21,153 nt of DNA from Synergistales bacterium. Its GTDB lineage: Bacteria; Synergistota; Synergistia; Synergistales; Aminobacteriaceae. The position numbers and the translations under genes are program-made. This document shows positions 7,279 to 14,093 of this stretch, piece after piece; position 1 is the stretch's first letter; every line of letters begins with the position of its first letter. The stretch lies in assembly GCA_025997955.1 (NCBI GenBank), contig BNVH01000067.1, positions 1 to 21,153 of the forward strand, written 5' to 3'. The notes beneath the pieces were generated by a model. That model was not told where the DNA came from, searched no databases, and saw only the letters and a program-made list of their open reading frames with translations.

Positions 7279-7569
7279 ATGTCGGTTTTTATTCAGATTC
7301 CCACAGCGTTGCGCGCGCTGACTGATAAGAAGTCCGAGGTTCAGACAGAAGGCGCCACAGTAGGCGCGGCTGTCGATGCTCTCGCCGTAGCCTATCCCGA
7401 CATCAAGAAGCACTTGTATGACGAAAACGGCGTCCTTCGCTCTTTCGTCAATATTTATTTCGGGGAGACGAACATCAAAAACTTGAATGGCTTGGATACG
7501 CCACTGAAAGACGGGGACAAGATAATGCTCGTTCCGGCTATCGCCGGCGGGGATGGGACATGGGCATAA
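7279..7569 (+). CDS. ThiS/MoaD-family sulfur carrier with C-terminal extension after GG
   Basis: Beta-grasp sulfur carrier of 96 residues resembling CysO/MoaD. It opens with VFIQIPTALRALTDKK, has the V..L...YP hallmark in the middle and LKDGDKIMLVPAIAGG near the end. In active carriers the final GG is adenylated and turned into a thiocarboxylate. Here GG is at residues 90-91 and is followed by DGTWA, so the protein must be trimmed before use, as known for QbsE and HcyS precursors. The upstream JAMM peptidase is the obvious candidate. The SD AGGAGGA sits 7 bases before the ATG at 7279. The extension codons overlap the start of the E1-like gene by 10 bp. Confidence 0.88.
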   Translation: MSVFIQIPTALRALTDKKSEVQTEGATVGAAVDALAVAYPDIKKHLYDENGVLRSFVNIYFGETNIKNLNGLDTPLKDGDKIMLVPAIAGGDGTWA

Positions 7570-8729
7570 TAGGAGACGAACGTTTAAACGACCTGACGCA
7601 TGACGAAATATCGCGCTACAGCCGTCATTTGTTATTGGCCGAAATAGGTATCGAAGGGCAAAAACGCTTAAGGGCCGCGCGGGTATTGATAGTGGGGACG
7701 GGCGGCCTCGGCGCGCCGCTGGCGCTTTATCTCGCCGCGGCGGGTGTGGGCACGCTCGGTATCTTAGACTTCGACTTCGTGGAGGCTTCAAACCTTCAAC
7801 GCCAAATCATACACGGCACAAGGGACATCGACAGGCCTAAAGTGGCCTCAGCCCAAGACCGTATCCGCGCCCTGAACCCAGAGGTCAAAGTAGTCACGCA
7901 CAACACGTATCTCTCCCGCGATAACGCGCTTGATATTTTCAAGGATTACGACGTGGTGGCCGACGGCGCCGACAACTATCAGACGCGCTATCTCGTGAAC
8001 GACGCCTGTGTACTGCTCGGCATTCCTGACGTATATGGCTCTATATTTCAGTTCGAGGGACAGGCCAGCGTGTTCTATGCCAAGGAAGGGCCTTGCTATC
8101 GCTGCCTCTTCCCCACTCCGCCGCCGCCGGGTCTTGTTCCTTCATGCGCCGAGGGTGGTGTGGTCGGTGTGCTGCCGGGCATTGTTGGCACGATTCAGGC
8201 CTGCGAGGTCGTCAAACTCATAGTGGGTGGTGGTGACAGTCTCGTGGGGCGTCTTTTGCTTTTTGACGCTTGGGGCATGAAGTTTCGCGAGCTTAAAATT
8301 CAAAAAGACCCCGCCTGCCCGATATGCGGACGCGACCCCACGATACACGAACTCGTGAACTACGAGCAGTTCTGCAATATAAATCTTGCAGACGAGGACG
8401 AGAAGAAGTTCGAGACCATTACGGCTATTGAACTGAAAGAACGCATTGATAGGGGTGATAAACTTCAAATTATAGATATTCGCGAGCCGCACGAGCGCGC
8501 CATCGCCAAGTTTGCCGGGAGTAAGGCCATTCCGCTCGGTCAGATGGCGCGCCGTATAGGTGAATTCGACCCCTCCATAGACGCGGTATTCCTATGTAAG
8601 ATAGGCCAGCGCAGTATTTTCGCCATGCGCGCGCTCCTCGAGGCCGGTTATACGGGCCGTCTGCTCAACTTAAAAGACGGCGTGAACGCCTGGGCAAGGG
8701 ACATCGACAATTCTTTACCACAGTATTGA
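7560..8729 (+). CDS. moeB: MoeB/ThiF-type adenylyltransferase fused to a rhodanese domain
   Basis: E1-like enzyme that adenylates the carrier's terminal glycine, joined to a sulfurtransferase domain. Residues about 12-255 form the MoeB fold: the nucleotide loop GTGGLG (46-51), the DGADNYQTR segment, paired zinc cysteines Cys179/Cys182 and Cys253/Cys256, and Cys196 in SCAEGG, matching the conserved cysteine of MoeB. A rhodanese domain spans about 285-389 (IDIREPHE ... AVFLCKIGQRS) with a probable persulfide-carrying Cys346. Thus sulfur transfer and activation sit in one polypeptide, as in MoeBR and human MOCS3. The start overlaps the carrier gene by 10 bp. The gene ends 45 bp before the encapsulin ATG. 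Confidence 0.92.
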   Translation: MGIIGDERLNDLTHDEISRYSRHLLLAEIGIEGQKRLRAARVLIVGTGGLGAPLALYLAAAGVGTLGILDFDFVEASNLQRQIIHGTRDIDRPKVASAQDRIRALNPEVKVVTHNTYLSRDNALDIFKDYDVVADGADNYQTRYLVNDACVLLGIPDVYGSIFQFEGQASVFYAKEGPCYRCLFPTPPPPGLVPSCAEGGVVGVLPGIVGTIQACEVVKLIVGGGDSLVGRLLLFDAWGMKFRELKIQKDPACPICGRDPTIHELVNYEQFCNINLADEDEKKFETITAIELKERIDRGDKLQIIDIREPHERAIAKFAGSKAIPLGQMARRIGEFDPSIDAVFLCKIGQRSIFAMRALLEAGYTGRLLNLKDGVNAWARDIDNSLPQY

Positions 8730-8774
8730 TACCAATGGTACTAAAGTCACTAAAAAATCAGAGGAGGAAAAAAT

Positions 8775-9737
8775 ATGTCAGATACACCCATCACCAACAG
8801 ACCCATTAACGCGCTTGGCCGCGAGGCCGCTTATCAATTAGCGAACGTAACCAAAACAGCGCCGCAGTTTGCGGCCCTCACGCCCCGATGGCTGACGCGC
8901 GTATTGGAATTCAAGGGCCTCGAAGCCGGAATTTACCGCGTGAACAAAGTCGTAGAGGGCGACACGCCGCTCGACGTTCTGTGCAGTCAGGATCCCAAGA
9001 AGGCCGTAATACCTCAGGGCTACATCGAATACTCCACAGAGCCTCGCGAGTACGAGCTCAATTCCATTTCCACAATCATCAACGTGGATACAAAAGTCTC
9101 CGACCTGTACAGCTACCCCTACGACCAAATCGGCGAGCAGATAGGCCTTGCCGTCGAAAGCCTGAAGGAGCGTCAGGAGAGTCAGCTCATCAACAGCGAC
9201 GACTACGGGCTTTTGAAAAACGTCGCGGACTCTCAGCATGTCCAGCCTCGCCAGGGTCGTCCGATACCAGACGACCTCGACGAGCTTATATCCAAGGTAT
9301 GGAAGGAGCCCTCTTTCTTCCTCGCGCACCCCAGAGCCATCGCGGCTTTTGAGCGCGAGTGCACGAGACGCGGCGTCCCGCCCGTCACGGTCAATGTCGC
9401 CGGGGGCACGTTCATCGCTTGGCGCGGCATTCCGCTTATCGCCACGGATAAACTCTTTGTGGACGGTCAGAAAAATCCTAAGGGCAAATCGGGCAAGACC
9501 AACATTCTCTTGGTACGCACGGGAGAAAGCAAACGCGGCGTCATAGGGCTGTATCAGGCCAACCTGCCGAACGAGCAGTCGCGTGGTTTGTCGGTGCGCT
9601 TTCGCGGCATCGACGACAACGGCATAGCGTCCTATCTGCTCTCCCTGTATTGCTCCGCGGCTATCTTGGCCGACGACGCCATCGCGGTATTAGAGGATGT
9701 CGAAGTCGGTGAATACTATGACTATACAAAGATTTGA
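8775..9737 (+). CDS. Family 2A encapsulin shell protein (SrpI-like)
   Basis: HK97-fold nanocompartment shell protein, 320 residues, of the SrpI / mycobacterial 'major membrane protein I' group. Recognisable segments include the N-terminal arm (PITNRPINALGREAAYQLANVTKT), PREYELNSISTIINVDTKVSDLYS, the ERQE helix, RRGVPPVTVNVAGGTFIAWRGIPLI, and the C-terminal SRGLSVRFRGIDDNGIASYLLSLY. There is no cyclic-nucleotide-binding insert, which separates it from Family 2B. Family 2A shells are known to enclose cysteine desulfurases, and the next gene is one, overlapping by 20 bp. The strong SD GAGGAGG with seven A/T-rich bases before the ATG fits a highly made structural protein. Confidence 0.93.
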   Translation: MSDTPITNRPINALGREAAYQLANVTKTAPQFAALTPRWLTRVLEFKGLEAGIYRVNKVVEGDTPLDVLCSQDPKKAVIPQGYIEYSTEPREYELNSISTIINVDTKVSDLYSYPYDQIGEQIGLAVESLKERQESQLINSDDYGLLKNVADSQHVQPRQGRPIPDDLDELISKVWKEPSFFLAHPRAIAAFERECTRRGVPPVTVNVAGGTFIAWRGIPLIATDKLFVDGQKNPKGKSGKTNILLVRTGESKRGVIGLYQANLPNEQSRGLSVRFRGIDDNGIASYLLSLYCSAAILADDAIAVLEDVEVGEYYDYTKI

Positions 9738-11157
9738 TTTGACTCCAAACTCTTTGGGTCTGCCGGATGAGCGGGAGATAGGCGCGCTTGTCGCCTCTTA
9801 CTTCCCCGAGTTCTACTCCGCTCAAAGTCCTGCGGCGAGCAAGGCATACAGCCCCAAGGTTTTGCCTGAGGGCGGCGCGAGAGCGAGTGATTTTCACTCG
9901 CTGGCGCCTGTAGCTCAGCAGGGTGGCAGCGGCGCTCAGCTTCCATATGTGGGCACGGTGTCCCTTGAAAAAATTCGCGCCGACTTCCCGATTCTGTCGG
10001 AGAAGGTAAACGGCAAGCCGTTGGTCTGGCTCGACAACGGGGCTACGACCCAGCGTCCTCGGCAGGTCATTGATCGGTTGGTGTACTACTACGAACACGA
10101 GAACTCCAATGTACATAGAGGCGCGCACACCTTAGCCGAGAGATCGACGGACGCGTTCGAGGACGCGCGCGGCAAAATCGCTGGTTTTCTCGGCGCGCCG
10201 AGCAAGGACAACATCGTATTCGTGCGCGGAACCACCGAGGGCATAAACCTCGTCGCTCACGCTTACGTGAAGCCCCTTTTGAAGGCGGGTGACGAGATAA
10301 TAGTGACATTGCTTGAGCATCACGCCAACATCGTCCCCTGGCAGATTGTCGCCGAGGAAACAGGGGCCGTCCTTCGAGTTGCCCCCGTGGATCAAACCGG
10401 GCAGATAATCATATCCGAGTACGCGAAACTGTTCAACCGCAACACCCGATTTGTGTCTATGACGCATGTTTCAAACGTCTTGGGCACAGTCGTCCCAGTA
10501 CGGGAGATGACTGCCATCGCCCACGGCTTCGGGGCGCGAGTAATGGTGGACGGGGCGCAGTCGGTCTCGCACATGCCCGTGAACGTGTCCGCGCTTGACG
10601 CCGATTGGTTTGTTTTCTCGGGACACAAGATCTTCGGCCCAACCGGCATTGGAGCCCTGTATGGTAAAGAGGACGTTTTGGAAGCGGCGCGCCCGTGGCA
10701 GGGCGGCGGCAACATGATAGCCGACGTCACCTTCGAGCGGACGCTGTATCAAAAAGCGCCTGACAAGTTCGAGGCTGGAACCGCAAACATAGCTGACGCC
10801 GTAGGTCTCGGCGCGGCTATAGACTACGTGTCCTCAGTCGGCATGGAGAACATCGCCGCCTACGAGCGCGCATTGGTCGAGTACGGAATGAAAGAGCTCA
10901 GCACGGTTCCTGGGCTCACATTGGTGGGCACGGCGGCGAACAAAGCAAGCGTACTGTCGTTTGTCTTAGACGGACATGACAACATGGAGGTCGGTAAGTA
11001 CTTGGACAAAGCCGGTATCGCCGTGCGCGCTGGGCATCACTGCGCGCAACCTATTTTGCGACATTTTGGTTATGAGGGCGCGGTACGTCCCTCGCTCGCG
11101 TTTTACAATACGCCCGCTGAAATCGACCTATTGGTTCGGACGCTTCGCGGTCTTTAG
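9718..11157 (+). CDS. SufS-like (class II) cysteine desulfurase with encapsulin-targeting N-terminal extension
   Basis: PLP enzyme that removes sulfur from cysteine, giving alanine and an enzyme persulfide. The catalytic core starts near residue 80 (VSLEKIRADFPILSEKVNGK, LDNGATTQRP). It contains the PLP lysine in FSGHKIFGPTG (Lys304) and the persulfide cysteine in RAGHHCAQP (Cys442). Ordinary SufS lacks the first ~80 residues, which here are Pro/Ser/Gly/Ala-rich, apparently disordered, and include ALVASYFPEFYS. In Family 2A systems such an extension loads the enzyme into the shell. The ATG at 9718 is preferred (479 residues); an ATG at 9697 adds seven residues within the shell gene. Overlap with the encapsulin gene suggests coupled synthesis of cargo and shell. 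Confidence 0.93.
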   Translation: MTIQRFDLTPNSLGLPDEREIGALVASYFPEFYSAQSPAASKAYSPKVLPEGGARASDFHSLAPVAQQGGSGAQLPYVGTVSLEKIRADFPILSEKVNGKPLVWLDNGATTQRPRQVIDRLVYYYEHENSNVHRGAHTLAERSTDAFEDARGKIAGFLGAPSKDNIVFVRGTTEGINLVAHAYVKPLLKAGDEIIVTLLEHHANIVPWQIVAEETGAVLRVAPVDQTGQIIISEYAKLFNRNTRFVSMTHVSNVLGTVVPVREMTAIAHGFGARVMVDGAQSVSHMPVNVSALDADWFVFSGHKIFGPTGIGALYGKEDVLEAARPWQGGGNMIADVTFERTLYQKAPDKFEAGTANIADAVGLGAAIDYVSSVGMENIAAYERALVEYGMKELSTVPGLTLVGTAANKASVLSFVLDGHDNMEVGKYLDKAGIAVRAGHHCAQPILRHFGYEGAVRPSLAFYNTPAEIDLLVRTLRGL

Positions 11158-11165
11158 AGGAATCT

Positions 11166-11188
11166 TCCCGCCGACTCACTCGGCGGGA
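11166..11188 (+). promoter_or_regulatory. Intercistronic hairpin between desulfurase and acetyltransferase genes
   Basis: TCCCGCCG, loop ACTCACT, CGGCGGGA: a perfect 8-bp stem starting 9 bp after the desulfurase stop. No T-run follows (GAGTTCTTTC), so it may be a weak terminator or an mRNA 3'-end stabiliser rather than a full stop; it could lower expression of the acetyltransferase relative to shell and cargo. Confidence 0.5.
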
Positions 11189-11221
11189 GAGTTCTTTCAC
11201 AAGTAAGGAGAGAGAATCACT

Positions 11222-12172
11222 ATGAGTATTCAGGACAGTTTCAATATTCACAAATTGACCGACGCGATTTTGGCGAGCTACGAGGAAGAGGAGAAGATAA
11301 TTAAGATAGAGGCAAAAAATCAAATCAGCGACACCGTAGTGGTCGAGCTTATCGACAATCTGCGGGATTTGATTTTCGCCGGCTTTTTCAGCAAAAAGTT
11401 ACTTAAAAAGGATTCAATAGAATACTATGTCGGCGAGCTCTTGGAAGGGCTTATATATCACCTTCAAAAGCAGATAACGCGTTCGCTGCGCAACGTCAAA
11501 AAAGAGGGCCTCGACATCGAGCGCGAGGCCGCTTGTATCACCAACACCTTTTTGTCCCGCGTCCCCGAAGTGCGGCGCGTTTTGGCGACGGATGTGGAGG
11601 CGTTTTACGACGGCGACCCGGCGGCTTACAGCACGGACGAGGTGATTTTGTCCTACCCCGGCATTTACGCCATCATGGTGAGCCGATTGGCGCATGAGCT
11701 GCACCTGCTGGGCGTACCGATGATTCCCCGCATGATGACCGAGCACGCCCACAGCCGCACCGGCATAGACATTCACCCCGGCGCCGTCATAGGGCACCAC
11801 TTCTTTATCGATCACGGCACCGGTATCGTCATAGGCGAGACGACTATAATAGGCAACTACGTAAAAATTTATCAGGGCGTAACGCTCGGCGGGCTCTCCA
11901 CGAGGGGCGGCCAAGCGCTAAGGGGCGTAAAGCGGCACCCAACGATAGAGGATAACGTAACTATATACTCAGGCACTTCCATATTCGGCGGCAACACCGT
12001 GATAGGCGAGGGCGTCGTTATAGGCTCCAACGCCTTCATCACAAAAAGCGTGCCGGAGAAGACGCGCGTGAGCGTGAGGAACCCAGAGCTGAAATTTAAA
12101 GAAGACGCACCCGACACCACGGTACGCAACGTGGAGTTTGCCCAGGAAGAATTTTGGGATTACGTGATTTGA
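11222..12172 (+). CDS. epsC: Serine O-acetyltransferase, EpsC type
   Basis: Transfers acetyl from acetyl-CoA to serine, making O-acetylserine, the acceptor for sulfide or thiocarboxylate in cysteine synthesis. Residues about 1-175 are a helical N-terminal domain longer than in CysE. The left-handed beta-helix of hexapeptide repeats follows, with HSRTGIDIHPGAVIG, the catalytic FFIDHGTGIVIGET (Asp197/His198), YQGVTLGGL and KRHPTIEDNVTIYSG. The extended N-terminus and 316-residue length fit the EpsC branch, commonly found with Family 2A encapsulins. The SD AAGGAGAG lies about 10 bases before ATG. Last plus-strand gene of the cluster; it converges on, and overlaps by 13 bp, the zinc permease gene. 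Confidence 0.92.
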   Translation: MSIQDSFNIHKLTDAILASYEEEEKIIKIEAKNQISDTVVVELIDNLRDLIFAGFFSKKLLKKDSIEYYVGELLEGLIYHLQKQITRSLRNVKKEGLDIEREAACITNTFLSRVPEVRRVLATDVEAFYDGDPAAYSTDEVILSYPGIYAIMVSRLAHELHLLGVPMIPRMMTEHAHSRTGIDIHPGAVIGHHFFIDHGTGIVIGETTIIGNYVKIYQGVTLGGLSTRGGQALRGVKRHPTIEDNVTIYSGTSIFGGNTVIGEGVVIGSNAFITKSVPEKTRVSVRNPELKFKEDAPDTTVRNVEFAQEEFWDYVI

Positions 12173-12987
12173 CATGCGCGCAATACGCTGAATACCACGA
12201 AAACAGCTAAGTTAGCGGCCACCACGCTCGCCCCGGCCGGCGTGTCGAACAGACATGACAGGACAACGCCGGCCAAAAAACACGCGACGGACACAAGGGC
12301 GGAGCATAAAACTACGGTTTTGAATTTTTTGCACACCAGCATGGACGTAAGCGGAGGGAAAATTATCAGGCTCGTTATCAAAAGCGCGCCCATCATCCTC
12401 ATGCCGAGCGTTATGGTCAAAGCCGTAAGGAGCGCGGTTACCACATTGTAGACGCCCGCCTTGAGTCCGCATGCCCGCGCGAAGGTCTGGTCGAACGTGA
12501 CGGCAAAAATCCCGTCGTAGCAGAAAACGAACAGCGTAAGCAGCACGGCTGACAAAGCAACGCAAAGATACATATCATACTCGCTTATCGACAGGATACT
12601 GCCAAACATATAGTTGTAGACGTCCACGTTCATGCCGCTTGTCTTCGATATGACAATCGCCCCCAAGGCCAGCGAGCTTGTCGAGACCAAGGCTATGCTC
12701 GCGTCGCCCGCTATCTTGCCGCTCTCCGACAAGCGAAGCAGCAAAAAAGCCACTCCTCCCACCACGGGAATGGCGACGGCCAAGGGCGCTACATGCAGGG
12801 CGGAAGCGACGGCAAGCGCGCCGAAGCCGACGTGAGACAGTCCGTCTCCTATCATAGAGCAGCGCCTGAGCACAAGGCTCACGCCAAGCAGCGCGGCGCA
12901 GAGCGATATCAAAGACCCAGCCGTGAGCGCCCGTATCATGAACGGGTAAGAAAATATATCTATGAGATTATCAATAATATCAATCAC
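12160..12987 (-). CDS. znuB: ABC-3 family metal (zinc/manganese) transporter permease, ZnuB-like
   Basis: Integral membrane permease of 275 residues with about eight predicted hydrophobic spans. The opening YPFMIRALTAGSLISLCAALLGVSLVLRRCSMIGDGLSHVGFGA is the family's hallmark region (the SxIGDGLSH loop). Later GMRMMGALLITSLIIFPP is also typical. It would form the channel for a divalent metal delivered by the neighbouring binding protein. The GTG start directly follows a short ORF (12988-13041) that occupies the place where the ATPase gene would be. No good SD is visible, so translation may rely on coupling to that ORF. Without an ATPase it could only work with one encoded elsewhere. Confidence 0.88.
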   Translation of the reverse strand: MIDIIDNLIDIFSYPFMIRALTAGSLISLCAALLGVSLVLRRCSMIGDGLSHVGFGALAVASALHVAPLAVAIPVVGGVAFLLLRLSESGKIAGDASIALVSTSSLALGAIVISKTSGMNVDVYNYMFGSILSISEYDMYLCVALSAVLLTLFVFCYDGIFAVTFDQTFARACGLKAGVYNVVTALLTALTITLGMRMMGALLITSLIIFPPLTSMLVCKKFKTVVLCSALVSVACFLAGVVLSCLFDTPAGASVVAANLAVFVVFSVLRACQIT

Positions 12988-13041
12988 TTAAATATTTGTC
13001 ACTTGCGAAAGCTCAAAAGACCGCGCCGTCAGGAGCGCCAT
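12988..13041 (-). pseudogene. 17-codon ORF filling the znuA-znuB gap, possible scar of a deleted znuC
   Basis: ATG directly follows the znuA stop (TAA-ATG) and its TAA directly precedes the znuB GTG, so the three frames tile with no spare base. The peptide is MALLTARSFELSQVTNI. Its first residues look like the start of an ABC ATPase (hydrophobic strand before the A-loop), and the znuA-znuC-znuB order is usual in related bacteria. An internal deletion that kept the first codons and the terminal junction would give this picture. The remnant is too short for proof. Confidence 0.4.
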
Positions 13042-13998
13042 TTAATTGAGAGCCTCTTTCAGGTTTTCCAAGTTGCGTTTCATTATTGAGATGTAGGTCG
13101 CGCCCCCCTCGAAGTCGGCTTTAGAGACGTTGTGAGCCGAGTGGAGCAGAAGTTTTTTTGTCGTCGGTACGACGGAGATGACGACGTCGGCCATTTTTTC
13201 GTTTGAGAACTCCACAAAAAAGACGACGGGGATTTTTTCGGAGCGCACTTTGTTGATCAAAAAAGATACGGTCAGAGCGCCGGCGTCCGTTTCGGAAGAG
13301 CAGCCCGGAAACGCGGCGTAATAATTTAGATTGTAGTAGTCGGTGAAATACCTAAACGGAAAACGGTCGGCAAAAATTATGGTCCTTCTTACCCCAACGT
13401 CGACGATAGTCCGAAACGCCGCGTCCAACTCGTCTATCCGCGCTATCTCCGAGTCGGCGTTTCTTTGATAAAGTTTTGCGTTCCTTCTATCGAGTCTGCA
13501 AATGGTATCGGAGAGCGTTTTTACGATTTTTTTGGCGTTAGCGGGAGACGTCCAGATATGCCCGTCGTAGCCCAATTCTTCCTCGTAGCTCGTCATGCCC
13601 TCCATGAGCTCGTCTTTCACGGCATTCACCGAGTCTATGAGCCGCAGGATTTCGGGCTTTTTTTCGTTTGCGCTCAAGGACTCAAGTATTCCGTTTACCC
13701 ACGAATCGGACTCCCCTCCTACGTATACAAATAAGTCACAGTCCCGTATTTTTATGATGTCGCTCGGGGACGGATCGAAAGAATGAGGCTCGGAGCCCGG
13801 CTTGAGCAGCATAAAAATCTCCGCGCGGTCGCCTGTTATCGAACGAGTAAAATCATAAGGCGGAAACGCTGATGTGACTATGTTGAGCTTTTTTTCTTTC
13901 CTGACGGCGGCGCAAGCAGGCGAAGAGACGGCCGCGCAAAGCAACAAGACCAAAATAACTACGCGGAATGTTGTGTTGGATATTTTTTTATTTATCAT
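13042..13998 (-). CDS. znuA: Metal ABC transporter substrate-binding protein, ZnuA-like
   Basis: Periplasmic or surface binding protein for zinc (cluster A-I). An N-terminal hydrophobic segment (VVILVLLLCAAVSSPACA) is a signal peptide; the cysteine context is a poor lipobox, so simple cleavage is as likely as lipidation. Metal-site residues are His72 in EPHSFDPSP and His147 in YDGHIWTSP. The third canonical His region reads FADRFPFRYF and the fourth GCSSETD, a variant I associate with a Firmicutes-type subfamily. There is no His-rich loop. The ATG at 13998 has AGGAGG 9 bases upstream; the ATG at 14004 has only 3. A strong hairpin separates it from the upstream symporter gene. Confidence 0.88.
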   Translation of the reverse strand: MINKKISNTTFRVVILVLLLCAAVSSPACAAVRKEKKLNIVTSAFPPYDFTRSITGDRAEIFMLLKPGSEPHSFDPSPSDIIKIRDCDLFVYVGGESDSWVNGILESLSANEKKPEILRLIDSVNAVKDELMEGMTSYEEELGYDGHIWTSPANAKKIVKTLSDTICRLDRRNAKLYQRNADSEIARIDELDAAFRTIVDVGVRRTIIFADRFPFRYFTDYYNLNYYAAFPGCSSETDAGALTVSFLINKVRSEKIPVVFFVEFSNEKMADVVISVVPTTKKLLLHSAHNVSKADFEGGATYISIMKRNLENLKEALN

Positions 13999-14027
13999 CA
14001 GCATTGACCTCCTGTATAAACTTCAAA

Positions 14028-14047
14028 GCGGGGGCTTTCGCCCCCGC
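14028..14047 (-). terminator. Strong GC hairpin with GAAA loop after the NSS transporter gene
   Basis: On the minus strand GCGGGGGC-GAAA-GCCCCCGC followed by TTTGAAGTTT: an 8-bp GC stem closed by a GNRA tetraloop, 47 bp after the transporter stop. The T-rich tail is imperfect. It may end the symporter transcript, or be a dispersed palindromic repeat. It also lies in the 5' region of znuA. Confidence 0.5.
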
Positions 14048-14063
14048 GTATGCCCTTACGTAT

Positions 14064-14069
14064 TATAGT
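14064..14069 (-). promoter_or_regulatory. Possible -10 element upstream of znuA
   Basis: TATAAT occurs on the minus strand just upstream of the GC hairpin, preceded by two copies of TAGACTA 11 bases apart. No convincing -35 box is present, so a factor-dependent promoter is possible; transcripts from here would have to pass the hairpin at 14028-14047. Confidence 0.3.
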
Positions 14070-14093
14070 CTATAGTTAGTCTACAGTCCGAAA

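Noticed and set aside
7165..7791. 208-codon minus-strand frame across the JAMM, carrier and E1-like genes
   Set aside because: Antisense to three well-supported genes; Arg/Pro-rich shadow.
8730..8774. TACCAATGGTA palindrome before the encapsulin gene as an operator or terminator
   Set aside because: Only 5-bp arms with a one-base centre and no T-run; too weak to call, and read-through into the encapsulin is expected.
9697..9717. Upstream ATG as the desulfurase start
   Set aside because: The SD-like GAGG abuts this ATG, leaving no spacing, and the added seven residues have no family support; kept only as an alternative.
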